DNA from: UBA7455 sp026713185
GTDB taxonomy: Bacteria; Pseudomonadota; Gammaproteobacteria; Pseudomonadales; Azotimanducaceae
Reading direction: 5' to 3'
DNA: 64,000 nucleotides
Assembly: GCA_963665785.1 (NCBI GenBank)
Contig: OY762456.1
Coordinates: forward strand, 4,030,001-4,094,000
Below the pieces are notes generated by a model. That model was given only the letters and a program-made list of their open reading frames with translations, was not told the origin of the DNA and made no database searches. Position numbers and translations under genes: made by a program. How positions within the stretch are numbered: the first letter of the stretch is position 1; every line of letters starts with the position of its first letter. Below are positions 53,794 through 61,073 of the stretch, piece after piece.

Positions 53794-54594
53794 ATGAATC
53801 ACCGGATATACGGGAACCGCGAGCCAACGATTATTGCTGTTCATGGCGGGCCTGGCGCAGCAGGCGAGCTAGTGCCCTTGGCTGAAGCATTGTCTGGATC
53901 TTATAGTGTCATCGAATCAGTCCAACGACGAAGCACGCCTGAAACCACGCTATCAGTACACGATCACATTCTTGATCTACAGGATCTAATTGCGTCCCTG
54001 CCAAAGAAGCCAATTCTCTTGGGACACTCATGGGGCGCTATGCTTAGTCTTGCCTATGCCTGTGAGTATCCTGACTCCGCTGCTGCTATTGTTCTGATTG
54101 GTTGCGGTACGTTTGATGAATCCACGCGAAAAATTCTCCAAGCGAACCTGGATCGACGCCTCTCTCCGGAGCAAAAGGAACTTATGCAAGGTGAACTTTC
54201 TACCGATGAAGACCTCGCAAAGATGGGTGAGTTAATGTCGATCTACTCCTACGAACTGGATTCGACCCCACTTCCCGAAATTACAGCGGATGCAAAAGGT
54301 CATCATGAGGCCTGGTCAGATATGGTACGGCTGCAAAACGAAGGGAGATATCCGAATTCTTTTAGCGCCATTGAATGTCCGATAGTCTTGATCCAGGGTG
54401 ATATTGACCCGCATCCCGGCGCCGCAATTCGAGATTCTCTTTTGCCGTACATTCCACAGCTGGAATACGAGGAACTTGGCAAGTGTGGTCACTATCCCTG
54501 GTTCGAGCGACATGCAAAAGAGTATTTCATCGAGTTCGTGATTAGTTGGATAGAATCCCGATACCAAGATAACGCTCAATCGCACCCGAAATAG
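53794..54594 (+). CDS. Alpha/beta hydrolase
   Basis: A 266-residue alpha/beta hydrolase with the oxyanion segment VHGGPGAAGEL, the nucleophile elbow LLGHSWGAML (Ser), Asp in LIQGDIDPHPG and His in GKCGHYPWFERH. The HGGPG motif and general order resemble proline iminopeptidases, but substrate is not readable. The codon and base use is AT-rich relative to the genes at 44-52 kb. It lies between element A and the AbiE genes. Confidence 0.85.
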   Translation: MNHRIYGNREPTIIAVHGGPGAAGELVPLAEALSGSYSVIESVQRRSTPETTLSVHDHILDLQDLIASLPKKPILLGHSWGAMLSLAYACEYPDSAAAIVLIGCGTFDESTRKILQANLDRRLSPEQKELMQGELSTDEDLAKMGELMSIYSYELDSTPLPEITADAKGHHEAWSDMVRLQNEGRYPNSFSAIECPIVLIQGDIDPHPGAAIRDSLLPYIPQLEYEELGKCGHYPWFERHAKEYFIEFVISWIESRYQDNAQSHPK

Positions 54595-54718
54595 CTTTGG
54601 CAATCTCCTGATCTTCCACGAAGCACTTAATCAACATACCCTGCCTGCCTTATCATAAGGGTTGCAAAATGACATATTTGGCACTATATTTCTGACATAA
54701 TGAATTTGGATACACCAC

Positions 54719-55315
54719 ATGAACAGCCTTCCTTCTCGTATAATGGAGCATGCCGAGGCGTTTCCGGAAGCCACGCCGTTGTGCCCTGGCAACCTGCTCC
54801 ACCTTGGCAACCGGGCGGCAGTTGACCAGGCATTATCCCGGCTCGCGCGCTCAGGCAAACTGTTGAGGATCTGCCAGGGCGTATACATGCGTCCGATTGA
54901 AACCCGCTTCGGGCAATGTGCGCCGAGTATTCACAAGGCGCTTGCCGCGCTATCAGCCCTGTGGGGTGAGACAATCGTGCCATCCGGCGGCTCCGCAGCC
55001 AACTGTCTCGGTCTGACAACGCAAAATCCTGTCCGCTCGGTCTATTTGACTTCAGGTCCTGGTCACCGCCTGCATTTCGGAGCGCACCCAGTCGAACTGC
55101 GCCATGCTCCGCGCTGGCAACTGCGCGCACCATACCGCAAAGCGGGACAAGTCATCCGCGCCCTGGCATGGCTTGGCCCTGAAGAAATAGAGGACGGCCT
55201 GGATGCGGTTCTTCCTTCGCTTTCCGTAGAGGATCTGAACGAACTCTCCGCCGCTCGGGCGGTAATGCCGATATGGATGGCAGAACCGATGAGTGTGCGC
55301 TTAGCGCATGGTTGA
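54719..55315 (+). CDS. AbiEi-type antitoxin/regulator (DUF6088-like)
   Basis: A 198-residue protein with an N-terminal winged-helix (GNRAAVDQALSRLARSGKLL, CQGVYMRP) and a C-terminal domain containing PSGGSAANCLGLTTQ and YLTSGP. This is the pattern of AbiEi antitoxins of type IV toxin-antitoxin systems, which repress the operon and counter the nucleotidyltransferase toxin. The next gene, the AbiEii toxin, starts eight bases before its stop. The start at 54719 is 32 bases after a TATAATG-like AT-rich region. Family identified with moderate certainty. Confidence 0.82.
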   Translation: MNSLPSRIMEHAEAFPEATPLCPGNLLHLGNRAAVDQALSRLARSGKLLRICQGVYMRPIETRFGQCAPSIHKALAALSALWGETIVPSGGSAANCLGLTTQNPVRSVYLTSGPGHRLHFGAHPVELRHAPRWQLRAPYRKAGQVIRALAWLGPEEIEDGLDAVLPSLSVEDLNELSAARAVMPIWMAEPMSVRLAHG

Positions 55316-56336
55316 AATGCTTTACCAGAGTCTTTCGGTCGATGATCGCCGATATGCTTTGAGGGTTGCTCAAGAAAAAGGCCAGTACCCCGCATTTCTG
55401 CTTGATAAGGACATTTGGGTCGTTGCGACGCTCCGCACGCTGTTCAATGCGCCGTTCTCCAGTCACCTGATCTTCAAGGGAGGAACGTCTTTGTCCAAGG
55501 TGTGGCGTGCGATCCGTCGTTTTTCCGAAGATATTGACGTTACCTACGATATCCGCGCCTTCGCGCCGGAACTGGTAGCAGGCTCAAGCGACGAGGCGCT
55601 ACCCCCGACGCGCAGTCAGGAGAAAAAGTGGACGCGTACGATCCGGCACCGACTTACTGAATGGGTTCGAGATCAAGCCCGCCCGGTGGTCGAGGAGGGG
55701 CTTACGCAAGCAGGTTTTGCAGCCGAGGTTCGTGCCGACACTGATTGTCTCTTTATTCATTATGATCCTCTATTCGAGGGGACTGATTTCATGCGTCCTG
55801 TAGTCAAGGTCGAGTTCGGCGCCCGTTCTACGGGGGAGCCACACAGAACGCATCCGGTCTTGTGCGATGCAGCGCCGCACCTGCCTGATATCGCCTTTCC
55901 CGAAGTCAGCCCTACAACAATGCTGGCGGAGCGGACTTTCTGGGAGAAGGCGACTGCCGTTCATGTTTTCTGCCACCAGGAAAGACGCCGGGGAGAACGT
56001 CTGTCAAGACACTGGCACGATCTTGCACGACTCGATGAAGCAGGCATCGTGGAGAGCGCACTCGCTGACCATGAACTCGCACTTTCGGTTGCCCGTCACA
56101 AGGCAATATTCTTCTCTGAGAATGATGCTCGTGGCAAGCGGATTGACTATGAGGCAGCGGTCTCCGACAGTCTGCGGCTTATACCTTCCGGTGCTGCGTA
56201 TGAGGTACTTGCCGACGATTACGCGAGGATGCTGGCTGACGGCATGCTGCTTGATGAAAACGAACCTTTCGATTCACTGATGGAGCGTTGCGCCTCTATT
56301 GAAGTGCGAGCCAACGGTGGGTGTAACGATGCTTAA
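55308..56336 (+). CDS. AbiEii-type nucleotidyltransferase toxin
   Basis: A 342-residue nucleotidyltransferase. The catalytic segment FKGGTSLSKVWRAIRRFSED continues to IDVTYD, matching the GGT(S/A)LSK and EDID motifs of AbiEii/AbiGii toxins. A further LAERTFWEKATAVHVFCHQE helix is typical. Family members transfer nucleotides to tRNA acceptor ends (shown for MenT toxins) and are used against phages in AbiE. Coupled by overlap to the AbiEi gene. It is followed by boundary repeats at 56379-56414. Confidence 0.87.
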   Translation: MVEMLYQSLSVDDRRYALRVAQEKGQYPAFLLDKDIWVVATLRTLFNAPFSSHLIFKGGTSLSKVWRAIRRFSEDIDVTYDIRAFAPELVAGSSDEALPPTRSQEKKWTRTIRHRLTEWVRDQARPVVEEGLTQAGFAAEVRADTDCLFIHYDPLFEGTDFMRPVVKVEFGARSTGEPHRTHPVLCDAAPHLPDIAFPEVSPTTMLAERTFWEKATAVHVFCHQERRRGERLSRHWHDLARLDEAGIVESALADHELALSVARHKAIFFSENDARGKRIDYEAAVSDSLRLIPSGAAYEVLADDYARMLADGMLLDENEPFDSLMERCASIEVRANGGCNDA

Positions 56337-56378
56337 TCTCGATAAATTCTGCGCTTTCATCCCAGGCATCTCACTAGA

Positions 56379-56414
56379 AATGGGGTAGTAGATATGGGGT
56401 CGGAGTAAAATTTA
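56379..56414 (+). repeat. GGGTCGGAGTAAA boundary repeat after AbiEii
   Basis: GAAATGGGGTAGTAGATATG followed by GGGTCGGAGTAAAATTTATA. The second part matches the left half of the palindrome at 42271-42312 (GGGTCGGAGTAAAATTTA). It separates the AbiE operon from the truncated antitoxin. Confidence 0.85.
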
Positions 56415-56519
56415 TAATTCTTTTTACGTTTGGCGGACGTCCACTCTGTTGGAACCATTGCGGTATACCGGAAACTTCTTCAACATGTTCATGAAACTTC
56501 TTGCTGCCAAGGACAAATA

Positions 56520-56765
56520 ATGCGATTGGATATTACTGAAATATCAAGGATGAGCAAGATAGAGCGTCTAAAAACGATGGAGACTATCTGGGATTCACTC
56601 ATCCGTGAAACTCCCGAAATTGAATCGCCTGAATGGCATCGAGATATTCTTGCCGACAGAAAAAGAAATATTGAAAGGGGTATCAAGGATGCCAATTTTT
56701 CGAAGAAAAATGGACCTGACCCCTTTTTTACTGGCAAGTTACCTCCTACTCGTGGGTTGGATTAA
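56520..56765 (+). pseudogene. Truncated addiction-module antitoxin (TIGR02574-like)
   Basis: From MRLDITEISRMSKIERLKTM the frame reads METIWDSLIRETPEIESPEW and HRDILADRKRNIERGI, the pattern of short antitoxins of putative addiction modules (ERLKTMETIWDSL is typical). After KDANF the sequence becomes SKKNGPDPFF, which is translation of the GAAAAATGGACCTGACCCC repeat, and stops 17 residues later. The expected ParE/RelE-type toxin gene is absent: a boundary repeat and then the DUF1993 gene follow. An insertion or deletion at the repeat is inferred. Confidence 0.7.
56703..56729 (-). repeat. GGGGTCAGGTCCATTT boundary repeat (inverse) inside the antitoxin fragment
   Basis: AAAAATGGACCTGACCCC followed by TTTTTTT at 56706-56729. 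It replaces the antitoxin C-terminus and is followed directly by the shared 58-base DUF1993 upstream region. Confidence 0.92.
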
Positions 56766-56798
56766 TGTAGACTAGGGCCGAACAAAAGGAGTTCAGAT

Positions 56799-57308
56799 AT
56801 GTCTGTTTCACTTTATGACGCCAGCGTCGGTCGTTTTCTGCAATCCCTCGGCGCCGTATCAGGTTACCTCGACAAGGGTCGGTCTCACTGTGAGGAAAAC
56901 AACATGGACCTGAACGAGATCGTCGAGACTCGCCTCTATCCGGATATGCTGCCGTTTCGATTTCAGATAATCCAGGTTGTATCCCACTCCATGGATGCGA
57001 TCAACGGTGCGCAGGCAGGAGAATATATGCCGGGGCCAGTTGCAGAGGATCTTGACTACCAGGCACTGCAGGATCTTGTGACCGAGGCGCAATCCGGTTT
57101 GCAGCAAGTCAGCGCCGGGGTGGTGAACGGATTGGCAGACAAGGAAGTACGCACGCCCTGGTGGACCTTTACCGCTGAAGGCTTTCTGATGTCGTTCTCG
57201 CTACCCAGTTTTTATTTTCATGTCACAACGGCGTACGACATTTTGCGAACAAAAGGTGTGCCAGTTGGCAAGCTGGATTACCTGGGTCAGCTGAACATCA
57301 AAACTTAA
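56799..57308 (+). CDS. DUF1993 family protein
   Basis: A 169-residue protein (MSVSLYDASVGRFLQSLGAV) with ARLYPDMLPFRFQ-like text (TRLYPDMLPFRFQIIQVV) and TPWWTFTAEGFLMSFSLPSF and FYFHVTTAYDILR, matching the DUF1993 helical-bundle family related to DinB. Function unknown. AAGGAG lies just upstream of the ATG. Its 58-base upstream region has a second copy at 53217-53275. The following reductase starts 17 bases downstream. Confidence 0.88.
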   Translation: MSVSLYDASVGRFLQSLGAVSGYLDKGRSHCEENNMDLNEIVETRLYPDMLPFRFQIIQVVSHSMDAINGAQAGEYMPGPVAEDLDYQALQDLVTEAQSGLQQVSAGVVNGLADKEVRTPWWTFTAEGFLMSFSLPSFYFHVTTAYDILRTKGVPVGKLDYLGQLNIKT

Positions 57309-57325
57309 GCTTCCTTTCAAATAAT

Positions 57326-58423
57326 ATGGAAAACCTTCAATTAAAGTCTCTGGTAACTGCCGAGGGAAATTTAGAACTGTTCCTGGAGTCTTCAACTGTC
57401 CCAGAGTGTTCTGAAGATGAGGTGATCATCGAGGTGCAGGCAGCGCCAATCAATCCGTCTGATGTTCTCATGATTTTCGGTGCGGCAGATATGTCGACTG
57501 CGAAGGCAGTGGGTACAACGGACGACCCCAGGATCAGGGCAAAGATCCCTGAGGCAATGAAAAAAGCTACCGCAGCAAGAGTTGGCAAAGCTTTGCCCTG
57601 GGGTATCGAGGGCGCTGGTGTAGTGATCGCGACAGGTCAATCTGACGCTGCGAAGGCACTAATGGGTAAAACGGTAGCAGTCATTGGTGGCTCCATGTAC
57701 GCAAGGTATCGTGTCATAGCGGCGAAAGATTGTCTCAGCCTGATCGAAGGGACGACACCCAGAGAGGGGGCTTCCTGCTTTGTTAATCCGCCGACCGTTA
57801 TTGGCATGGTAGAAACCATGCGAATGGAAGGCCATTCAGCATTGGTCCATACCGCAGCAGCATCCAATCTTGGTCAGATGCTACAAAAGCATTGTATTAT
57901 CGAAGGTGTAGAGCTTGTTAACATCGTTCGAAAACAGGAGCATGTTGACTTGTTAAAAGGTCTTGGCGCCCGGCATGTATGTAACTCCTCTGCTCCGGAT
58001 TTCTTTATGAACCTGACTGATGCCCTGGCTGAGACAAAAGCCACTATTGCTTTTGATGCGATTGGGGGTGGCGATCTCGCTGGCCAAATTCTTGCAGCGA
58101 TGAATGCTACCCGCCATGGTTCATCTAACCATACGCAACTTTATTATTATGGCAGTCTGGATAGTTCCCCAGCGATACTTAATCACTCATCATTTGGAAT
58201 GTCGTGGGGTATAGGTCGTTATCAATTAGGATCTTTCCTGCAAAAGATTGGTGCTGATGCTGCAGAAAAATTAAAACAGAAAGTCGTTTCTGAAATCACT
58301 TCGACGTTCGCCAGTAGTTACACAAAAGAAGTGTCGCTTCAGGAAGCGCTTACTGTGGAAGCAATATCGGTCTATACCAAATGCGCCACTGGTGAAAAAT
58401 ATCTAATCAACCCCAGTCGATAG
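57326..58423 (+). CDS. Medium-chain dehydrogenase/reductase (zinc-independent, quinone-reductase-like)
   Basis: A 365-residue MDR-superfamily protein with the N-terminal GroES-like domain (EVQAAPINPSDVLMIFGAAD) and WGIEGAGVVIATG. The Rossmann part appears as ALVHTAAASNLGQMLQKHCI, followed by GVELVNIVRKQEHVDLLKGL. No zinc ligands (GHE) are seen, so it is more like quinone oxidoreductases or enoyl reductases than alcohol dehydrogenases. Substrate unknown. It lies between DUF1993 and a serine hydrolase, all on plus with small gaps, so an operon is likely. Confidence 0.85.
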   Translation: MENLQLKSLVTAEGNLELFLESSTVPECSEDEVIIEVQAAPINPSDVLMIFGAADMSTAKAVGTTDDPRIRAKIPEAMKKATAARVGKALPWGIEGAGVVIATGQSDAAKALMGKTVAVIGGSMYARYRVIAAKDCLSLIEGTTPREGASCFVNPPTVIGMVETMRMEGHSALVHTAAASNLGQMLQKHCIIEGVELVNIVRKQEHVDLLKGLGARHVCNSSAPDFFMNLTDALAETKATIAFDAIGGGDLAGQILAAMNATRHGSSNHTQLYYYGSLDSSPAILNHSSFGMSWGIGRYQLGSFLQKIGADAAEKLKQKVVSEITSTFASSYTKEVSLQEALTVEAISVYTKCATGEKYLINPSR

Positions 58424-58426
58424 AGT

Positions 58427-59731
58427 ATGACAAAACACTTATCAATAATAAACGCAACACCGGTTCTTCTGGCCCTGTTTTGTGGTCTGACGATCGCTCC
58501 CGTGTCGGCTGAACCGATGCACACGCCGACAAAGCTGCCAATGGCTAAAGCGGAATCGGTCGGCATGTCGAGCCAGAGATTGACTCGCATCGAAGACGTG
58601 ATGAACGAGCACATTGAAGCCGGTCATATCCAGGGTGGCGTCACCATCGTGGCGCGGCGCGGCAGGGTCGTTCACTTCTCAACGCACGGAGAAATGGATG
58701 TCGACAAGGGCCGTGCAATGGAGAACGACGCGATTTTTATTATGGCTTCATCAACGAAGCCGGTGCTGGGCGTTGCCGCAATGATGATGATCGAAGAAGG
58801 GTTGATGAGCCCGAGCGATCCGGTCTCAAAATACATTCCTGAATTCGCTGATATGAAAGTTGTGGTCCCGGTCGAATCGGACAATGGAAAAGGGGATAGG
58901 GGCAAAGGCAAGGATAAGGGCAAGAACAAAGCCCCGGCATATCGCCTGGTACCGGTGGATACACCGGTGACAATTCACCATCTGCTGACGCACACATCGG
59001 GTCTTACAAACCGTGGACTCGGCTGGAAAATCGCGTCGTTAGGTCGCCATACTAAAGACGATACGCTTGCCAGCTACGTTCCCAGGCTTGCGCAGGCGCC
59101 GCTGGATTTCCAACCGGGGACGCAGTGGGGTTACAGCATGGGCCTCGATATCGTGGCCCGCATCATCGAAATCGTCTCCAAAACCCCCTTCGATGAATTC
59201 CTGCGGGAGCGAATCTTCGACCCGCTGGAAATGAATAACACTTATTTTAATCTGCCGGGTAACAAGGCATCGAAACGCATCGTGCTGACAGGTATTGGCG
59301 CCGAAAAGGGCAAGGACTGGCTCGCGACGACCAGGTACATCTCCGCAAGTGCCGGGCTTTCCAGTACGGCCGAGGATTTTCTCCACTTCGAGCAAATGTT
59401 GCTCAACGGCGGAGCACTCTTCGGCCACCGACTGCTTAGCCCTGCCAGTGTGAAGACGATGAGCAGCAATCAGGTAGGCGATCTGTTTGCGACTGCTGGC
59501 AAGACACTACCGGGAATGGGATTCGGTTATACCGTGGGTATCACGCTGGACTCGAAGGTTGCCGGAAATCATCGCGGCAATGGCGCCTTCGGCTGGCGCG
59601 GCGCGGCCGGCTCAGTCTCATGGAGTGATCCCGAAAACGAGTTGGTGGCCGTGTATCTACCGGCTAAACCCCGGGGTGGTTCGGTGTATGGAGACTTTGA
59701 AAAGGCCGTTCAGCGGGCGATCATTGATTAA
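58427..59731 (+). CDS. Class C beta-lactamase-fold serine hydrolase, exported
   Basis: A 434-residue protein with an N-terminal signal (PVLLALFCGLTIAPVSA, cleavage after VSA) and the SxxK motif in MASSTKPVLG near residue 109. A YSM triad appears in WGYSMGLDIVARI. Residues 150-168 form a lysine- and glycine-rich insert (DNGKGDRGKGKDKGKNKAP) just after VVPVES. It probably acts in the periplasm as an esterase or D-amino-acid peptidase; true beta-lactamase activity is not implied. It starts three bases after the reductase. A boundary repeat follows. Confidence 0.87.
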   Translation: MTKHLSIINATPVLLALFCGLTIAPVSAEPMHTPTKLPMAKAESVGMSSQRLTRIEDVMNEHIEAGHIQGGVTIVARRGRVVHFSTHGEMDVDKGRAMENDAIFIMASSTKPVLGVAAMMMIEEGLMSPSDPVSKYIPEFADMKVVVPVESDNGKGDRGKGKDKGKNKAPAYRLVPVDTPVTIHHLLTHTSGLTNRGLGWKIASLGRHTKDDTLASYVPRLAQAPLDFQPGTQWGYSMGLDIVARIIEIVSKTPFDEFLRERIFDPLEMNNTYFNLPGNKASKRIVLTGIGAEKGKDWLATTRYISASAGLSSTAEDFLHFEQMLLNGGALFGHRLLSPASVKTMSSNQVGDLFATAGKTLPGMGFGYTVGITLDSKVAGNHRGNGAFGWRGAAGSVSWSDPENELVAVYLPAKPRGGSVYGDFEKAVQRAIID

Positions 59732-59755
59732 CCGGCAATTGTATCTATCGCCGGG

Positions 59756-59771
59756 AAAAAAGGGGTCGGAA
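59756..59771 (+). repeat. GGGGTCGG boundary repeat
   Basis: AAAAAAGGGGTCGGAAAAAA ends the beta-lactamase-like gene's downstream region and abuts element B. It is a hybrid start, GGGGTCGG as in the second repeat family, but in the poly-A context of the first. Confidence 0.7.
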
Positions 59772-60193
59772 AAAAGGGGTCAGGTCCATTTTTCCTCAAA
59801 AAAGTAAAAAAGGGTCAGTGATATTGACATAATCAGAAATTCGTTATGAGGTAATCATGCCGCAGGAAATTTACAAAAAAAGGACTATCCACTAATCAAT
59901 TGGGATGACTGGAAGTATCAATCCGGGCAATTTCAGCAAGCATTCGAGCGATTCGCCAATGAGTATGGAGAAGACCAAGGGGTTGAAGCGTCTAGTTCAG
60001 ACATTGCATGAAAGAATGATGAAACACAAGCCACATCGTAAGTATGACGAATTTGCGAAAATCATTCCTTGAGCCTCGATGAGTCAATCGAGTGTAGTTT
60101 CAGAATTGGGGCGGAGTTTATTGCCAATTGGCGTTTATGATCCAAGTCTGCCTGTCTGGCAATACAAAGAAAAATGGACCTGACCCCTTTTTT
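59771..60193 (+). mobile_element. Non-autonomous 420-bp element with GGGGTCAGGTC terminal inverted repeats, copy B
   Basis: Same left end (AAAAAGGGGTCAGGTCCATT at 59771-59790) and right end (AAATGGACCTGACCCC at 60172-60187) as copy A, and the interior is collinear. It keeps a small frame ending in the right repeat: MSQSSVVSELGRSLLPIGVY and on to KEKWT, from 60079 to 60183. The other long frame (start 59857) is shifted at a run of seven A residues. Both copies are decayed differently, so they were probably mobilised at different times or by an external enzyme. Confidence 0.75.
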
Positions 60194-60325
60194 TTGGGCA
60201 ATACAAAGAAAAATGGACCTGACCCCTTTTTTTTGACCCCTTTTTTTCTTCAAGTGGCAAATCGAAGTTAAAGCCAGACCGCAAATCTGCGGCGGCCGCG
60301 GGTGGAATGAGCTTTGCCGCGAGTG
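60194..60325. repeat. Duplicated right end of element B
   Basis: The 39-base block AATACAAAGAAAAATGGACC then TGACCCCTTTTTTTT occurs at 60161 and again at 60200, and a further TGACCCC lies at 60234-60240. This is tandem growth of the element's right terminal repeat, followed by about 85 bases with no gene before the operator-like palindrome. Confidence 0.85.
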
Positions 60326-60362
60326 ATAGAATAGGATTCCACCAGGTAGAATCCTATTCTAT
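60326..60362. promoter_or_regulatory. Perfect 14-bp inverted repeat upstream of mntA, operator candidate
   Basis: ATAGAATAGGATTC at 60326-60339 and its exact reverse complement GAATCCTATTCTAT at 60349-60362, spaced by nine bases. It ends 23 bases before the mntA ATG. The position suits an operator bound by the toxin-antitoxin complex or another repressor, but no run of T follows to make it a terminator. Its exactness suggests selection. Confidence 0.7.
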
Positions 60363-60385
60363 GAGTCCTTGGAGTTCCGACTAAG

Positions 60386-60694
60386 ATGATTGATATTCTT
60401 CGGAAAAAAAATCGTCAGATCCGCGAAATCTGTAAAAAATACGACGTTAAGTCACTCTCTGTTTTTGGTTCTGCAACCTCAGATTCTTTTGATAAGCTAA
60501 GCAGCGATATAGACTTTCTGGTCGAATTCGGAGACGTTGGTATTGGCTCCTATGCAGATTGTTATTTTGGATTACTCGAGGAACTTGAAGCGCTCTTTAA
60601 CCGCCCGATTGATCTGGTTATCGACTCTGCCATCAAGAACCCACACTTTAGGGTTACTGTTAGTCAGTCTCGACAGGAACTTTATGCAGCTTGA
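60386..60694 (+). CDS. mntA: MNT-domain nucleotidyltransferase antitoxin MntA
   Basis: A 102-residue minimal nucleotidyltransferase that AMPylates and thereby inactivates the HepT toxin. The motif FGSATSDSFDKLSSDIDFLV is GS followed by D-I-D. The gap is 11 residues rather than the canonical ten, which may shift the loop. A conserved RPIDLVIDSAI strand supplies the third carboxylate. It overlaps hepT by 11 bases. Preceded by a perfect palindrome that may be its operator. Confidence 0.88.
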   Translation: MIDILRKKNRQIREICKKYDVKSLSVFGSATSDSFDKLSSDIDFLVEFGDVGIGSYADCYFGLLEELEALFNRPIDLVIDSAIKNPHFRVTVSQSRQELYAA

Positions 60695-61022
60695 AGCCAG
60701 GAAGTTGATTTTTGATATTCAGAGCGCAGTTGATCTACTCAAGGAATTCACCACCAACAAAACTTTAGAAGACTATTTGGCAGATCCTATGCTTCGATCA
60801 GCAGTAGAAAGGCAGTTCGAAATTATAGGTGAAGCGGTTAATAAACTTGCCAAGGAAGATGAGGAATTAGCCGCCAACATTTCTGAGTACAAAAGATTGA
60901 TTGGGTTTCGAAATGTCCTGATCCATGGATATGGCGATGTAGATGATTATCTGGTGTGGGATCTGGTCGAAACCAAGTTGCCGGTCCTCATCAACAATCT
61001 GAATAGCATCGATATTGAATGA
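60684..61022 (+). CDS. hepT: HEPN-domain toxin HepT
   Basis: A 112-residue HEPN-domain RNase toxin with start MQLEARKLIFDIQSAVDLL at 60684. The active-site motif RX4HXY reads RNVLIHGY near residue 76. Preceded by a helix FEIIGEAVNKLAKEDEEL that is characteristic of the family. It is inactivated by MntA through AMPylation of the tyrosine in that motif. Overlap of 11 bases with mntA gives coupled translation. Found in many mobile regions and linked with phage defence. Confidence 0.9.
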   Translation: MQLEARKLIFDIQSAVDLLKEFTTNKTLEDYLADPMLRSAVERQFEIIGEAVNKLAKEDEELAANISEYKRLIGFRNVLIHGYGDVDDYLVWDLVETKLPVLINNLNSIDIE

Positions 61023-61034
61023 TCGACCGTCGAA

Positions 61035-61072
61035 CGACGCTTCAAGAATTGAGCGTCGAACGTCTTTCGACG
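61035..61072. repeat. Inverted repeats between convergent hepT and the sulfatase fragment
   Basis: CGACGCTTCAAGAATTGAGC then GTCG folds as a hairpin with one bulge, followed by GTCGAACGTCTTTCGACGC, a second inverted pair. It may be a weak bidirectional terminator, as no T run is present. Confidence 0.5.
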
Positions 61073-61073
61073 C

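Noticed and set aside
53573..53797. A 74-residue frame over the right end of element A
   Set aside because: It runs through the terminal repeat and into the gap; its counterpart in element B is interrupted, so it is not a conserved gene.
58427..59731. Antibiotic-resistance beta-lactamase
   Set aside because: Only the general class C fold motifs are visible; such proteins are mostly esterases or peptidases, and no AmpC-specific features were seen.
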